A stretch of 64,000 nucleotides of DNA, taken from contig NZ_WJIC01000005.1 of the NCBI RefSeq assembly GCF_009649815.1, forward strand, positions 62,001 through 126,000, given 5' to 3'. Under the pieces are notes generated by a model. That model ran no database searches. It was not told the origin of the DNA and saw only the letters and a program-made list of their open reading frames with translations. Source of the DNA: Nocardia sp. SYP-A9097. Lineage in GTDB: Bacteria; Actinomycetota; Actinomycetes; Mycobacteriales; Mycobacteriaceae. The position numbers and the translations under genes were made by a program. Below, piece by piece: positions 53,143 to 61,617 of this stretch. Position 1 is the stretch's first letter; each line of letters begins with the position of its first letter.

Positions 53143-53272
53143 CGCGCTCAATCGCCGTAGTTGCCGACAGGTCCGATTCGAACATAATCGAAGGTGTGCC
53201 AATCGGGTACCAGCGCGGGGTACAGGATCTTTCGGCATACTGCGGTGTGTCAGGGTGTCTCGGTAAGGGGGA

Positions 53273-54202
53273 GTGGTGGTGCTGCGGCCCGGGGAGGAAG
53301 TGGCGGGGTATGTGATCGTGCGGGCGCTCGGAGGTGGTCGGCAGGGCACGGTGTATCTGGCGCGGCATCCGCGGTTACCGCGGGGCGTGGCGTTGAAGGT
53401 GATCCACGATGGGTTCAGCGGTGATCCCAAGACTCGTGCGTCGTTCGATCGGGAAGTTGAACTTGTGTCCCGGCTCGACCACCCCAATGTTGTTGCCGTC
53501 TATGACCGGAACGGCCTCGAGGACACACATCTGTGGCTATCGATGCGCTACGTCGCCGGTGGTGACCTGGCAGCGCTCTTGGGTGGTGCGCCGGGTGGGC
53601 TGGACCCTGACAGAGCAGCACTGCTTATCGCCGGTACCGCTCAGGCACTGGACTACGCCCATGGACAAGGTGTGCTGCACCGCGATGTCAAACCACTCAA
53701 CATTCTGCTCGAGCATCACAATGGGGCTGAACGGCCGGTGCTGACCGATTTCGGGATCGCCCGTGCTCTCGATGACACCGTGACCGCCTCCGGTATTGTC
53801 GCGACCTTCGCCTATGCCGCACCGGAGCGATTTACCAGTGCGAATGTCGGTCACCGCTCCGATGTCTACTCCTTGGGCTGCACACTCTTTCAGCTCCTTA
53901 CCGGATACATCCCGTATCCCGCCAAGGATCCCGCAGCAGCGATCTACGCCCATGTGAACGAGCCCATCCCGTCGCCCCGCGATCGCTGCCCGAACTTGCC
54001 GCCGTATCTGGACGCGGTACTCACCACCGCTCTGGCCAAGAACCCCCGACGACCGATACCCCACCTGTGCAGCACTGGTCACCGATGTCGTTCGTGCGCT
54101 CACTACGACTGCCTACGCACCCGTCCCACGACCGCCGACGGACTCGAAGGAATCCCAACTTCACCGCGACACCGCCCACGGTCAAACAAACTCGATGGTT
54201 AA
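53273..54202 (+). CDS. Serine/threonine protein kinase catalytic domain; frame ends through a probable frameshift
   Basis: GTG start (three GTG codons, 53273-53281) after AAGGGGGAG. It has the full Hanks kinase set: glycine loop LGGGRQGTVYLA, ALKVIHDGF, HRDVKPLNILL, LTDFGIARAL, YAAPERF, DVYSLGCTLFQLLTG. After ALAKNP (about 54040) the frame becomes Arg-rich. Removing one C from the CCCCC run at about 54045 gives NPDDRYPTCAALVTDVVRAL, the normal end of a kinase domain, and continues without a stop into the next coding frame through 54860. The intact protein was therefore probably a kinase with a C-terminal domain. Confidence 0.88.
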   Translation: MVVLRPGEEVAGYVIVRALGGGRQGTVYLARHPRLPRGVALKVIHDGFSGDPKTRASFDREVELVSRLDHPNVVAVYDRNGLEDTHLWLSMRYVAGGDLAALLGGAPGGLDPDRAALLIAGTAQALDYAHGQGVLHRDVKPLNILLEHHNGAERPVLTDFGIARALDDTVTASGIVATFAYAAPERFTSANVGHRSDVYSLGCTLFQLLTGYIPYPAKDPAAAIYAHVNEPIPSPRDRCPNLPPYLDAVLTTALAKNPRRPIPHLCSTGHRCRSCAHYDCLRTRPTTADGLEGIPTSPRHRPRSNKLDG

Positions 54203-54860
54203 GCCTGTCCACCGAGGGCACATGTTGGTGAAAGTCCGAAACAACGACCTGTCACGGTTGTCGAACACCGAGCAAACCGTTGTGGCCTGGCTCAGATCCT
54301 ATGCAGTGCCCGGCCTCACGCTGGTGCAGTGCCAGGCCGCCGATATGGTGATCTGGACGCCGTCCACCTGTGTTGTGGTCGCGGTACACGGATTCACTGA
54401 GCGTTTCATCGGAACCCTGATTTGCGCGCGGGACGAACCCTGGACCGTGGACGGCGTACCGGCGTCCCACGACGGTGCTGTTGACCCGCTCGAACGCGTC
54501 TACCGCCAAACCCTGGACCTGGCCCGCCAATTGCGTTCCGCCCCTGGGCGCGAGCATGTGCCAGTTCGTGGATTGGTCCTTCTGGTCCCCTGCCTCGGCA
54601 GTCGTATGAAGCTCGAAAAGGGTCCACTCCCAGCGGGTGTCGATGTCGTCCTCGCCGACGGTCCGTCCTCGCTGCGCGCTCATTTCATCCAAATTGCGAA
54701 GAACACTAACCCCGCCTGGGACGTCGCGCAGGTCGGGCAAGCGCTCGGCATGCTCGGATTCGCCTCCGCCGCAACCTATAGCGACCTGGTCTCCGCAGGC
54801 TTCCCACCGCCGGAATCCGCCCACACCTCCCCGCCGTCGGCCGGAGCTCGTCGAGCCTGA
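54195..54860 (+). CDS. NERD-like domain protein; probably the C-terminal half of the upstream kinase
   Basis: A 221-residue frame that, with one base removed upstream, is continuous with the kinase. Residues about 25-140 follow the nuclease-related-domain pattern: NTEQTVVAWLRSYAVPGLTLV, the ADMVIWTPSTCVVVAVHGF core where NERD proteins have an E-V-K motif, then DGAVDPLERVYRQTLDLARQL. The catalytic Lys is replaced (AVHG), so nuclease activity is doubtful. Assignment by pattern only. Confidence 0.6.
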   Translation: MVKPVHRGHMLVKVRNNDLSRLSNTEQTVVAWLRSYAVPGLTLVQCQAADMVIWTPSTCVVVAVHGFTERFIGTLICARDEPWTVDGVPASHDGAVDPLERVYRQTLDLARQLRSAPGREHVPVRGLVLLVPCLGSRMKLEKGPLPAGVDVVLADGPSSLRAHFIQIAKNTNPAWDVAQVGQALGMLGFASAATYSDLVSAGFPPPESAHTSPPSAGARRA

Positions 54861-55124
54861 ACTCCATTTCCCGGCCAACCCGGCGCGATGAGTGTCCCTG
54901 ATCCGTTTAAGATCGCTGCTCCGAACCCCTTCGAGGTGAAGCCAACGATCTTTCCCGGCATCGGGAATATCTAGGCTGGAAGCTTCTGCCGGACCGACCC
55001 ATAGCGGCTACCCGGGCCATCTCCCATCTTGAACCCCGATGACATATGACGGAGATCGGGAGGCAGCCACAACGATGGGTCCGGGCGTCCATCACATGTG
55101 CTGCAAAGCACGGAACGTGGACTG

Positions 55125-55655
55125 TCATGGCTGCTTGGCCAGCTTTGCGTTCGACTGCGGTGCAAGTGTGAGCGGAGGCAGCTTTTTCACGAGACTCTCA
55201 AGTTCCTCGTACAACCGCCCATTGTGCTGGAGTCGGCGTACATCTTGGATCCAGTCACCGTATCGTTCCCACGCACGAATCAGTCGGTTGCCCACGGTCC
55301 GGTCGACGACATCCCGGTCGAAGATTCCCATGTTGACGCCAGCCGCGATGTTCTCCAGATACCCGAGGTACGACCGCAGGTCCATGAACTCCTGTCGGTC
55401 GTGATCGGACGCCTTGCTGAGGAAGTTGGGATCGGAATTGATCTTGGTGTACAGCGCGTGCTGCCGCTCGATCGTGGTACCGATGAAGTCCAGCGTTGAT
55501 CGCTGACGCTGACGAATATTCTCGTCGATCGTTTCTTTCGTGGCGCGGTCTATCGCAAGGCGCGATCCTTTTGCCTGGTGTGCAAATACCCGTACCTGCC
55601 AGATCAATCCGCAAACTGCTACAAGAAGCCCGGAAAGGGCTATGAAGGAACCCAT
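55125..55655 (-). CDS. Single-helix membrane-anchored protein (DUF4760-like)
   Basis: A 176-residue protein with one N-terminal membrane helix (about 4-22, FIALSGLLVAVCGLIWQVRVF) and a charged helical remainder: RQRQRSTLDFIGTTIERQHALY, FMDLRSYLGYLENIAAGVNMGIFDRDVVDRTVGNRLIRAW. This layout matches DUF4760-type proteins of unknown function. The gap to the preceding frame (54861-55124) shows no gene. It is somewhat less GC-rich than the cluster genes. Confidence 0.72.
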   Translation of the reverse strand: MGSFIALSGLLVAVCGLIWQVRVFAHQAKGSRLAIDRATKETIDENIRQRQRSTLDFIGTTIERQHALYTKINSDPNFLSKASDHDRQEFMDLRSYLGYLENIAAGVNMGIFDRDVVDRTVGNRLIRAWERYGDWIQDVRRLQHNGRLYEELESLVKKLPPLTLAPQSNAKLAKQP

Positions 55656-56054
55656 AGTCTGGACATCCGATAGAGAGCGCGTCTCGTTACGTGCTTGTCG
55701 GCGCGCCGCGCAATCCTCTTGTTAAGAGGTCTTGCAATGCCATAAAAAATCGAATCAGGATTGTCGGCGTATCGGGCATGCGGCACCGGCCCTGGATTTG
55801 GCGAATCATAGTCGATCTGTTGCATCACGTGAGGGCATCCATCCATTCGCTGGGCTTGATACTTGAGACCCACGCAAATCCAAGCATAGTTGGCGCCAGC
55901 GTCTTAGGCGGTGATGTCCGACTGTGCGGCTGATCTTCTGGGACGTCAAAACACTATCTTCTCAAGAAGCGGAGTGGTCGCACATATTCGGAAGGTGGAT
56001 CTTGTTTGAACTCGATGCCCAGGAGCGCCGCTAGGAAGTCCCGTCCGGTGAATT
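55656..56054. other. 399-bp AT-richer gap, no gene seen
   Basis: It contains a short hairpin CCTCTT-GTT-AAGAGG (55715-55729) and runs such as CATAAAAAATCG that are unusual for this genome. Short frames on both strands lack ribosome binding sites and protein-like composition. Confidence 0.4.
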
Positions 56055-57551
56055 TCAAATCCATCGAACAATCCTGTGGTTGTGCAGCTTAGCCGAGGTA
56101 ACTCCTGTGCGCGTCGGGTTGCCACCGCTGACTGATACTGTATACATTCCGGCGAAATTCCCAGTGTCTGAGAAGAAGGCGATCGTGTCGCCTGCTGGAT
56201 TTACGTACGGATCCGACACCGTGTATTGGCTTTCATCGGGCAACAGCTTGGATTCGTACTTCTCGCCGCTTGTCTCCAGTGGGCACATAGTGGATGTGGA
56301 GTTCCAAATTAGTAGGTGGTTGCCATTGACCTGCGCGGTCACATAACGAGTCTGATCAATCCATATGAAGTCGTTGAGTGACCGGACTGACGAGCATGAG
56401 ATATCCTCTGGAATCGGTGTTAAGTCGTGATGCCAATTCCAGAAGTATGAGTGTGCCCACGAGGATCCCTTGGTTGTGGTCAAAGTATCTACGACGGCTG
56501 CAGGGCTACCTGGCCAAACCTTGAGGATATTTACCCCGCCGCCGGTGGATTTTACTTCTGTCGCGTCCTCCAAATATAAAGCGCCAGCGCTGTCGAACCC
56601 GATGGCGCTTTGATTGATCGGTCTGGAGAAATCCGGCTTAGCTGGTGAATTCTTCAGGATGAGCGCGGTGACATCGGTGAATTGTCCAGAATCGTCAACC
56701 CATCCGGCATGGTTTTCCCGACCGACTGTCGCTGATGCTCCCATTAGCTTCCAATCAGGCGAAACATCGTGGAGTGGGTCCCAAAAAGTCGCCGTTGATG
56801 TCGTGAACTTCTTGAACGGAATATAGTTTCCCGATGTCAGGTCAACTACTCCGTACTCAATCGAATGCCGGTCTTGGGCAATAGCTTGGGTCAATAGCCC
56901 ATGTGCTGGCGTGGCTGTGGTCGTTCGAGTAGGCGTGGTTGATGCGATTGACACAGTGGAGGCGGCCACCGAGGCGGGCGCGACGGTGGTGCTGGGAGCT
57001 GATCGGTTCTCGTCGAATCCTGTTGCCACACACGAGGCAACGACGACGATAATTACGAGGAGGGCGATCCCACCGAAGATGGCAGTGCGTGGATTTTGCT
57101 CGACGGCGTAGGCGGCGCGGGTCACCCACTTGTTGATGGTCTTCTCTACGTTCGAGGTACTGACAGTCACCGGGCCGGTTGCGTTGATCGGACCGACGCT
57201 GCCACGAGATGCCGTGCCTGTCTGGGTGATTATGGTGGTATGTGGAGGGCGATCCTGCTCGCGTGCCGCCTGCAACTCAGCCTCGAATTCGGGATACGTC
57301 GCTGCAGCCTCGGCCAGTGCTCGTTGTGCTTCGGCGCGCACTTTAGGCGTTGCGTCGCCCGTTTCCTTCGCTTGGCTCACCAGTTGCTGGATCGAAGGAG
57401 CTGCGCCTAGCTTGCGCGCGACAACTTCCCATACCCGATCCACCGTGGCGTCGAGTGCCTCGCCGGTAAGATCATCGACTCGCTTGCCGACACGGCGCGC
57501 CTTGCCCATTGCCCAGGCAATCACGAGCGCGACAACGACTTCCATCCCCAT
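56055..57551 (-). CDS. Membrane protein with C-terminal propeller-like extracellular domain, unknown function
   Basis: A 498-residue protein. It begins with a hydrophobic segment (MGMEVVVALVIAWAMG), then a charged helical part (RVGKRVDDLTGEALDATVDRVWEVVARKL), an Ala-rich helix, a second membrane helix (about 168-190, AIFGGIALLVIIVVVASCVATGF), a Ser/Thr linker and a beta-rich C-terminal domain with WKLMGASATVGRENHAGWVDDSG, PYVNPAGDTIAFFSDTGNFAGMYTVSVSGGNP (TolB/WD-like strands). ATG at 57551. Codon use is noticeably AT-richer than that of the cluster genes, which suggests acquisition. No close family recognised. Confidence 0.68.
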   Translation of the reverse strand: MGMEVVVALVIAWAMGKARRVGKRVDDLTGEALDATVDRVWEVVARKLGAAPSIQQLVSQAKETGDATPKVRAEAQRALAEAAATYPEFEAELQAAREQDRPPHTTIITQTGTASRGSVGPINATGPVTVSTSNVEKTINKWVTRAAYAVEQNPRTAIFGGIALLVIIVVVASCVATGFDENRSAPSTTVAPASVAASTVSIASTTPTRTTTATPAHGLLTQAIAQDRHSIEYGVVDLTSGNYIPFKKFTTSTATFWDPLHDVSPDWKLMGASATVGRENHAGWVDDSGQFTDVTALILKNSPAKPDFSRPINQSAIGFDSAGALYLEDATEVKSTGGGVNILKVWPGSPAAVVDTLTTTKGSSWAHSYFWNWHHDLTPIPEDISCSSVRSLNDFIWIDQTRYVTAQVNGNHLLIWNSTSTMCPLETSGEKYESKLLPDESQYTVSDPYVNPAGDTIAFFSDTGNFAGMYTVSVSGGNPTRTGVTSAKLHNHRIVRWI

Positions 57552-57708
57552 GCTGCTGTCTCCCTGCTGCCGAGCGCTGCTGCTAATGGGCGTATCGGGG
57601 ATCAGTTCAGCTACGCAACAGGGTGTACGGCGTGTTAGTGCGCGTGTTGTTCCGCATCGCGCCGCCAACGTAAGCTGGTGAGAACTGCTGAGATTCCCAG
57701 GAGCGCAG

Positions 57709-58263
57709 GTGAATACAGCACTGATCACCGCAACGGCCAGTGTTCTGACAGTGGGGATTGGCTTCGTGCTGACTCACTGGAGTGCAGCTCGGAACAACCG
57801 CCATCTTGATCAGTTGACTCGGGTGCAGAGTCAGCTCAGTCGGCTGTACGGGCCGATGTACGCCATGACCCAGTCAAACGGCATTGCCTACCGAGCGATG
57901 AGGGGCCGTTATGACCCGGAAGGGCTGTTCGACAAGCGGACATCGGAGAGTGTCGCGCGGATCGATGCACACCAGCGCGAGATATACCGACTGTGGATGA
58001 CCACCGTTCTGCAGCCGACCTCTCGGAAGGTGTGCGACCTTCTTCTTGCCTACGCCGACCTGCTGTTGGACGAGACTATGCCGGAGTGCGCGATGGTGTA
58101 TTTCACCCACGTCCGCGGTTATGAGGTCGTCCTGGCCCAGTGGGAGTCGGGCGACTACGACGAGTTGTTCAGCTTGGTCCAGTACCCGCAGGCCTTCACC
58201 GACTATGTCGCGAATTCGTTCATGAAACTCCAAGCCCAGCAGGCGCAACTCTTGGCAAATTGA
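57709..58263 (+). CDS. Membrane-anchored helical protein, unknown function
   Basis: A 184-residue protein: N-terminal membrane helix (MNTALITATASVLTVGIGFVLTHW, about 1-24) then an all-helical soluble region (RNNRHLDQLTRVQSQLSRLYGPMYAMTQS ... VCDLLLAYADLLLDETMPECAMVYFTHVRGYEVVLAQWESGDYDELFSLVQYP). GTG at 57709 with CCCAGGAG upstream. Its layout resembles the DUF4760-like gene at 55125. Divergent from the preceding gene. Confidence 0.75.
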   Translation: MNTALITATASVLTVGIGFVLTHWSAARNNRHLDQLTRVQSQLSRLYGPMYAMTQSNGIAYRAMRGRYDPEGLFDKRTSESVARIDAHQREIYRLWMTTVLQPTSRKVCDLLLAYADLLLDETMPECAMVYFTHVRGYEVVLAQWESGDYDELFSLVQYPQAFTDYVANSFMKLQAQQAQLLAN

Positions 58264-58264
58264 G

Positions 58265-58483
58265 GCTTACCCTCGTCACCTGGGCCAGCAGAAACTCCAG
58301 ATCACCCCGGAAATCGTGCGACGCAGTGACAACATGACCGGCTTGATGGTACTGCAGCGCCGCTGGCTCGTGGAGCGCTCATTGGCCTGGATCTGCCTGC
58401 GCCGCCCATACATTCGTGATTACGAATGTCTGACCGGCCATCGCGAAGCGTGGGTGACCTGGTCGATGGCCATGCTGAGTTGA
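58265..58483 (+). mobile_element. IS5-family transposase remnant (C-terminal about 70 residues)
   Basis: Open frame to TGA at 58483 reading EIVRRSDNMTGLMVLQRRW, LVERSLAWI, RDYECLTGHREAWV and TWSMAMLS, the characteristic end of IS5-type transposases (the WVVERTxAW and RxYERR motifs). The N-terminal DDE part is absent and no start codon or terminal repeats are seen, so it is a dead fragment. Confidence 0.8.
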
Positions 58484-58570
58484 GTCGATTCAGCCGGTTC
58501 CGCAGCTCAGCGAACTCCTCCAAGTTGTCGGTCCGCTTCGAGTAAGTTCCCGCGATGTCCACCTACGCGA

Positions 58571-58601
58571 AACCCCCGATCGAGCATGTCGATCGGGGGT
58601 T
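58571..58601. terminator. Terminator downstream of glcB
   Basis: Perfect 12-bp stem AACCCCCGATCG / CGATCGGGGGTT with a 7-nt loop, 25 bp past the reverse-strand stop of malate synthase. On that strand it ends GGGGGTTTCGC. Confidence 0.85.
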
Positions 58602-58625
58602 CCTCGGTTCAATCCCGCTGGGCTA

Positions 58626-60806
58626 TCAGCAGAACTTCTGTGCCTTCGCTTCGCGGCGGCGGCGGTGCAGGATCGGCTCGGTGTAGCCGTTGGGCTGCTT
58701 GGTGCCTTCGAGCACGAGCTCCTTGGCCGCCTGGAAGGCGATGGAGGCGTCGAAGTTGGGGGACATGGCGTGGTAGCTGGAGTCGCCGGCGTTCTGGCGA
58801 TCCACGACCGGGGCCATGCGCTCGAGGCTGGCGAGCACATCCTTTTCGGTGACGATGCCGTGGCGCAGCCAGTTGGTCATGAGCTGGCTCGAAATGCGCA
58901 GGGTGGCACGGTCTTCCATGAGGCCGACGTCCTTGATGTCGGGCACCTTCGAACAGCCGACACCCTGGTCGATCCAGCGCACCACGTAGCCGAGCATGCC
59001 CTGGGAGTTGTTGTCCAACTCCTGCTGGATCTCCTCGGCGGTCCAGTTGGTGTCTTGGGCCAGGGGGATTTCCAGGATCTCGTCGACGGTGGCGCGGGGG
59101 CCGCCCTTGGCGATCTCGGCCTGCCGCTTGAACACGTCCACCAGGTGGTAGTGGGTGGCGTGCAGGGTGGCCGCGGTCGGCGAGGGCACCCAGGCGGTGT
59201 TCGCGCCGGCCTTGGGGTGGCCGATCTTCTGGACCAGCATGTCGGCCATCAGGTCGGGCATGGCCCACATGCCCTTGCCGATCTGCGCCTTACCGGGCAG
59301 ACCCGCGGCGATGCCGGTGTCGACATTCCAGTCCTCGTAGGACTTGATCCATTGCTGGGTCTTCATCTCGGCCTTGCGGACCATCGGCCCGGCCTCCATG
59401 GAGGTGTGGATCTCGTCGCCGGTGCGGTCCAGGAAGCCGGTGTTGATGAAGACCACGCGGTCCTTGGCCGCATTTATGGACGCCTTGAGGTTGACCGTTG
59501 TGCGGCGCTCCTCGTCCATGATGCCGACCTTGAGGGTGTTGCGCGGGACATCCACGACATCCTCGATGGCCTCGAACAGGTCGTTGGTGAAGGCGACCTC
59601 GTCCGGACCGTGCATCTTCGGCTTCACGATGTAGATCGAGCCGGTGCGGGTGTTCTTCAGCTCGGTGTCGCCGTTGAGCGCGTGCTTGGCGATCAGGACG
59701 GTGAACAGGCCGTCGAGAATGCCCTCGGGCACCTCGTTGCCGTCCTTGTCCAGGATGGCGTCCGAGGTCATCAGGTGACCCACATTGCGCACGAACAGCA
59801 GCGAACGACCGTGCAGTACAAGCTCACTGCCGTCGAGCGCGGTGTAGACGCGGTCCGGGTTCATGGTGCGGGTGAAGGTCTTGCCGCCCTTGGCGACGTT
59901 CTCGGAGAGATCGCCCTTCATCAGGCCCAGCCAGTTGTGGTAGCCGAGCACCTTGTCCTCGGCGTCCACGGCCGCGACCGAATCCTCGAAGTCCATGATG
60001 GTGGTGATCGCGGACTCCAGCACGACGTCCTTGATGCCGGCGTCGTCGGTGGAGCCGACCGGGGACTCGCGATCGAACTGGATCTCGATGTGCAGGCCGT
60101 TGTGCTTGAACAGCAGCGAGGTGGGGTCCTCGGGGGTGCCGAGGTAGCCGACCAGCGCGTCACCGTCGGCCAGGCCGATATCGGTGCCGTCCTCGAGGGT
60201 GACCTCGAGCTCGCCGTCCACGATCGCGTACTTGCTCGTGCCCAGGTGTGACCCGGTGATCAGCGGCAGCGCGTCGTCGAGGAAGTTGCGGGCCCACTCG
60301 ATGACCTTGTCACCGCGAACCTTGTTGTAGCCCTTGCCCTTTTCCGCGCCATTGGCCTCGGGGATGGCATCGGTGCCGTACAGCGCGTCGTACAGCGAAC
60401 CCCAGCGGGCATTCGCGGCATTGATGGCGAAGCGGGCGTTCATAACCGGAACCACGAGCTGCGGGCCCGCGGTGGTGGCGATTTCGGCGTCCACGTTTTC
60501 CGTACCGATTCCGAAATCGGCCGGTTCGGGACGCAGGTAGCCGATCTCGGTGAGGAACTGCTTGTAGGCAGCCTTGTCGTAGCCGGCGCCGGGGTTGGCG
60601 CGGTGCCACTCGTCGATCTTGGCCTGGATGTCGTCGCGTTCTGCCAGCAGAGCACGGTTACGGGGCGCGAGGTCATTGATAACGGTCTCGGCACCCGACC
60701 AGAACGCGGCGGAGTCTACGCCGGTGCCGGGAAGAGCCTCGTTTTCCACGAAATCGTGAAGCACGCGCGCGACCTGGAGTCCGCCGACCTGAATCCGCTC
60801 TGTCAT
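58626..60806 (-). CDS. glcB: Malate synthase G
   Basis: A 726-residue cytosolic enzyme of the glyoxylate shunt, condensing glyoxylate and acetyl-CoA to malate. It needs no accessory subunit. Family stretches: [29 protein letters not shown] (glyoxylate/Mg site), [52 protein letters not shown] and [20 protein letters not shown] at the end. Length matches isoform G (about 725). Alone on the reverse strand. A promoter should lie in the 60807-60890 gap. Essential for growth on fatty acids, fitting the lipid context. Confidence 0.97.
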   Translation of the reverse strand: MTERIQVGGLQVARVLHDFVENEALPGTGVDSAAFWSGAETVINDLAPRNRALLAERDDIQAKIDEWHRANPGAGYDKAAYKQFLTEIGYLRPEPADFGIGTENVDAEIATTAGPQLVVPVMNARFAINAANARWGSLYDALYGTDAIPEANGAEKGKGYNKVRGDKVIEWARNFLDDALPLITGSHLGTSKYAIVDGELEVTLEDGTDIGLADGDALVGYLGTPEDPTSLLFKHNGLHIEIQFDRESPVGSTDDAGIKDVVLESAITTIMDFEDSVAAVDAEDKVLGYHNWLGLMKGDLSENVAKGGKTFTRTMNPDRVYTALDGSELVLHGRSLLFVRNVGHLMTSDAILDKDGNEVPEGILDGLFTVLIAKHALNGDTELKNTRTGSIYIVKPKMHGPDEVAFTNDLFEAIEDVVDVPRNTLKVGIMDEERRTTVNLKASINAAKDRVVFINTGFLDRTGDEIHTSMEAGPMVRKAEMKTQQWIKSYEDWNVDTGIAAGLPGKAQIGKGMWAMPDLMADMLVQKIGHPKAGANTAWVPSPTAATLHATHYHLVDVFKRQAEIAKGGPRATVDEILEIPLAQDTNWTAEEIQQELDNNSQGMLGYVVRWIDQGVGCSKVPDIKDVGLMEDRATLRISSQLMTNWLRHGIVTEKDVLASLERMAPVVDRQNAGDSSYHAMSPNFDASIAFQAAKELVLEGTKQPNGYTEPILHRRRREAKAQKFC

Positions 60807-60894
60807 CTACTGCCTCGTTTCGAGATAGCCGGGTTGGCAAAAAAGTACGCCCGTCATGTTACTCGCGGGTATGCGGCGGTGGTTCGGGGTACCG

Positions 60895-60930
60895 ATGTTC
60901 CGGGTACATGTAATGTACTGGGCGGAACAT
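60895..60930. promoter_or_regulatory. Nested palindrome, likely operator of the TetR regulator
   Basis: Outer pair ATGTTCCG (60895-60902) / CGGAACAT (60923-60930) encloses inner GTACAT-GTA-ATGTAC (60904-60918). It lies 44 bp before the TetR start in the divergent gap with glcB. Confidence 0.65.
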
Positions 60931-60973
60931 TTCCGTCGGGTTGATCGACCCCGCGATCGGATGGTGAGTGGCG

Positions 60974-61615
60974 ATGACCGAAGTGCCCGCGCGGCGGCGC
61001 GGACGACCGCCCGCCGCCGAATCGAATCCGGGACAGACCCGGGAGCGGATTGTGCGCGCAGCCCTGGAACTCTTCGCGGAGAAGGGGTTTCACGCCACCA
61101 GCGTCGGCGAGATCGGCGATCGGGCCGGTATTCAGCGTGGGGCGCTGTACTACCACATCGGATCCAAGGAAGAGCTGCTCTTCGAGATTCGGCGCAACTA
61201 CACCCAGTTGATGCTCGAAGCCGCCGCGCGTATCGCCGAGAGCGATGACGCGCCGATGGACAAGCTGCGCAGTCTGATACGCAGTCATGTGCGGCTGATT
61301 CTCGAACACCGGCATGAGGTCACTATCGCGCTGCGGGATGCCGGTGCGCTCAGCGGCGAACGCGCTCGTGATCTACAGGAACTGCGGGACGGCATTCAGC
61401 GCAGCTGGCAGCGGGTCTTCGACGAAGGTTATGCGGCGGCGGTGTTGAACACCGCCGACCACGTCGTCACCAACAGTGTGGTGGCCATGCTGAATATGGT
61501 CAGCGCCTGGTATCACCCCGAGGGCGAGCACAGCCCCGATCGGATCGCGGACATTCTCACCACCACCATTCTCGGCGGTGTTGCCACACCTGCCGCAATC
61601 ACACCGAAAGGCTGA
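60974..61615 (+). CDS. TetR-family transcriptional regulator
   Basis: A 213-residue regulator. N-terminal HTH: TRERIVRAALELFAEKGFHATSVGEIGDRAGIQRGALYYHIGSKEELLFEI (about residues 20-70). A KstR-like ligand domain follows (IRSHVRLILEHRHEVTIALRD ... AMLNMVSAWYHPEGEHSPDRIADILTTTILGG). GTG 60968 is an alternative start. It ends 2 bp before the acyl-CoA dehydrogenase, so it probably represses that operon (and possibly glcB) through the nested palindrome and senses an acyl-CoA. Confidence 0.93.
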   Translation: MTEVPARRRGRPPAAESNPGQTRERIVRAALELFAEKGFHATSVGEIGDRAGIQRGALYYHIGSKEELLFEIRRNYTQLMLEAAARIAESDDAPMDKLRSLIRSHVRLILEHRHEVTIALRDAGALSGERARDLQELRDGIQRSWQRVFDEGYAAAVLNTADHVVTNSVVAMLNMVSAWYHPEGEHSPDRIADILTTTILGGVATPAAITPKG

Positions 61616-61617
61616 CC

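Noticed and set aside
58302..58562. Reverse frame beginning MDIAGTYSKRTDNLEEFAELRNRLNRLN
   Set aside because: The first 28 residues look protein-like, but the rest is antisense to the IS5 remnant. At most a tiny remnant, too weak to call.
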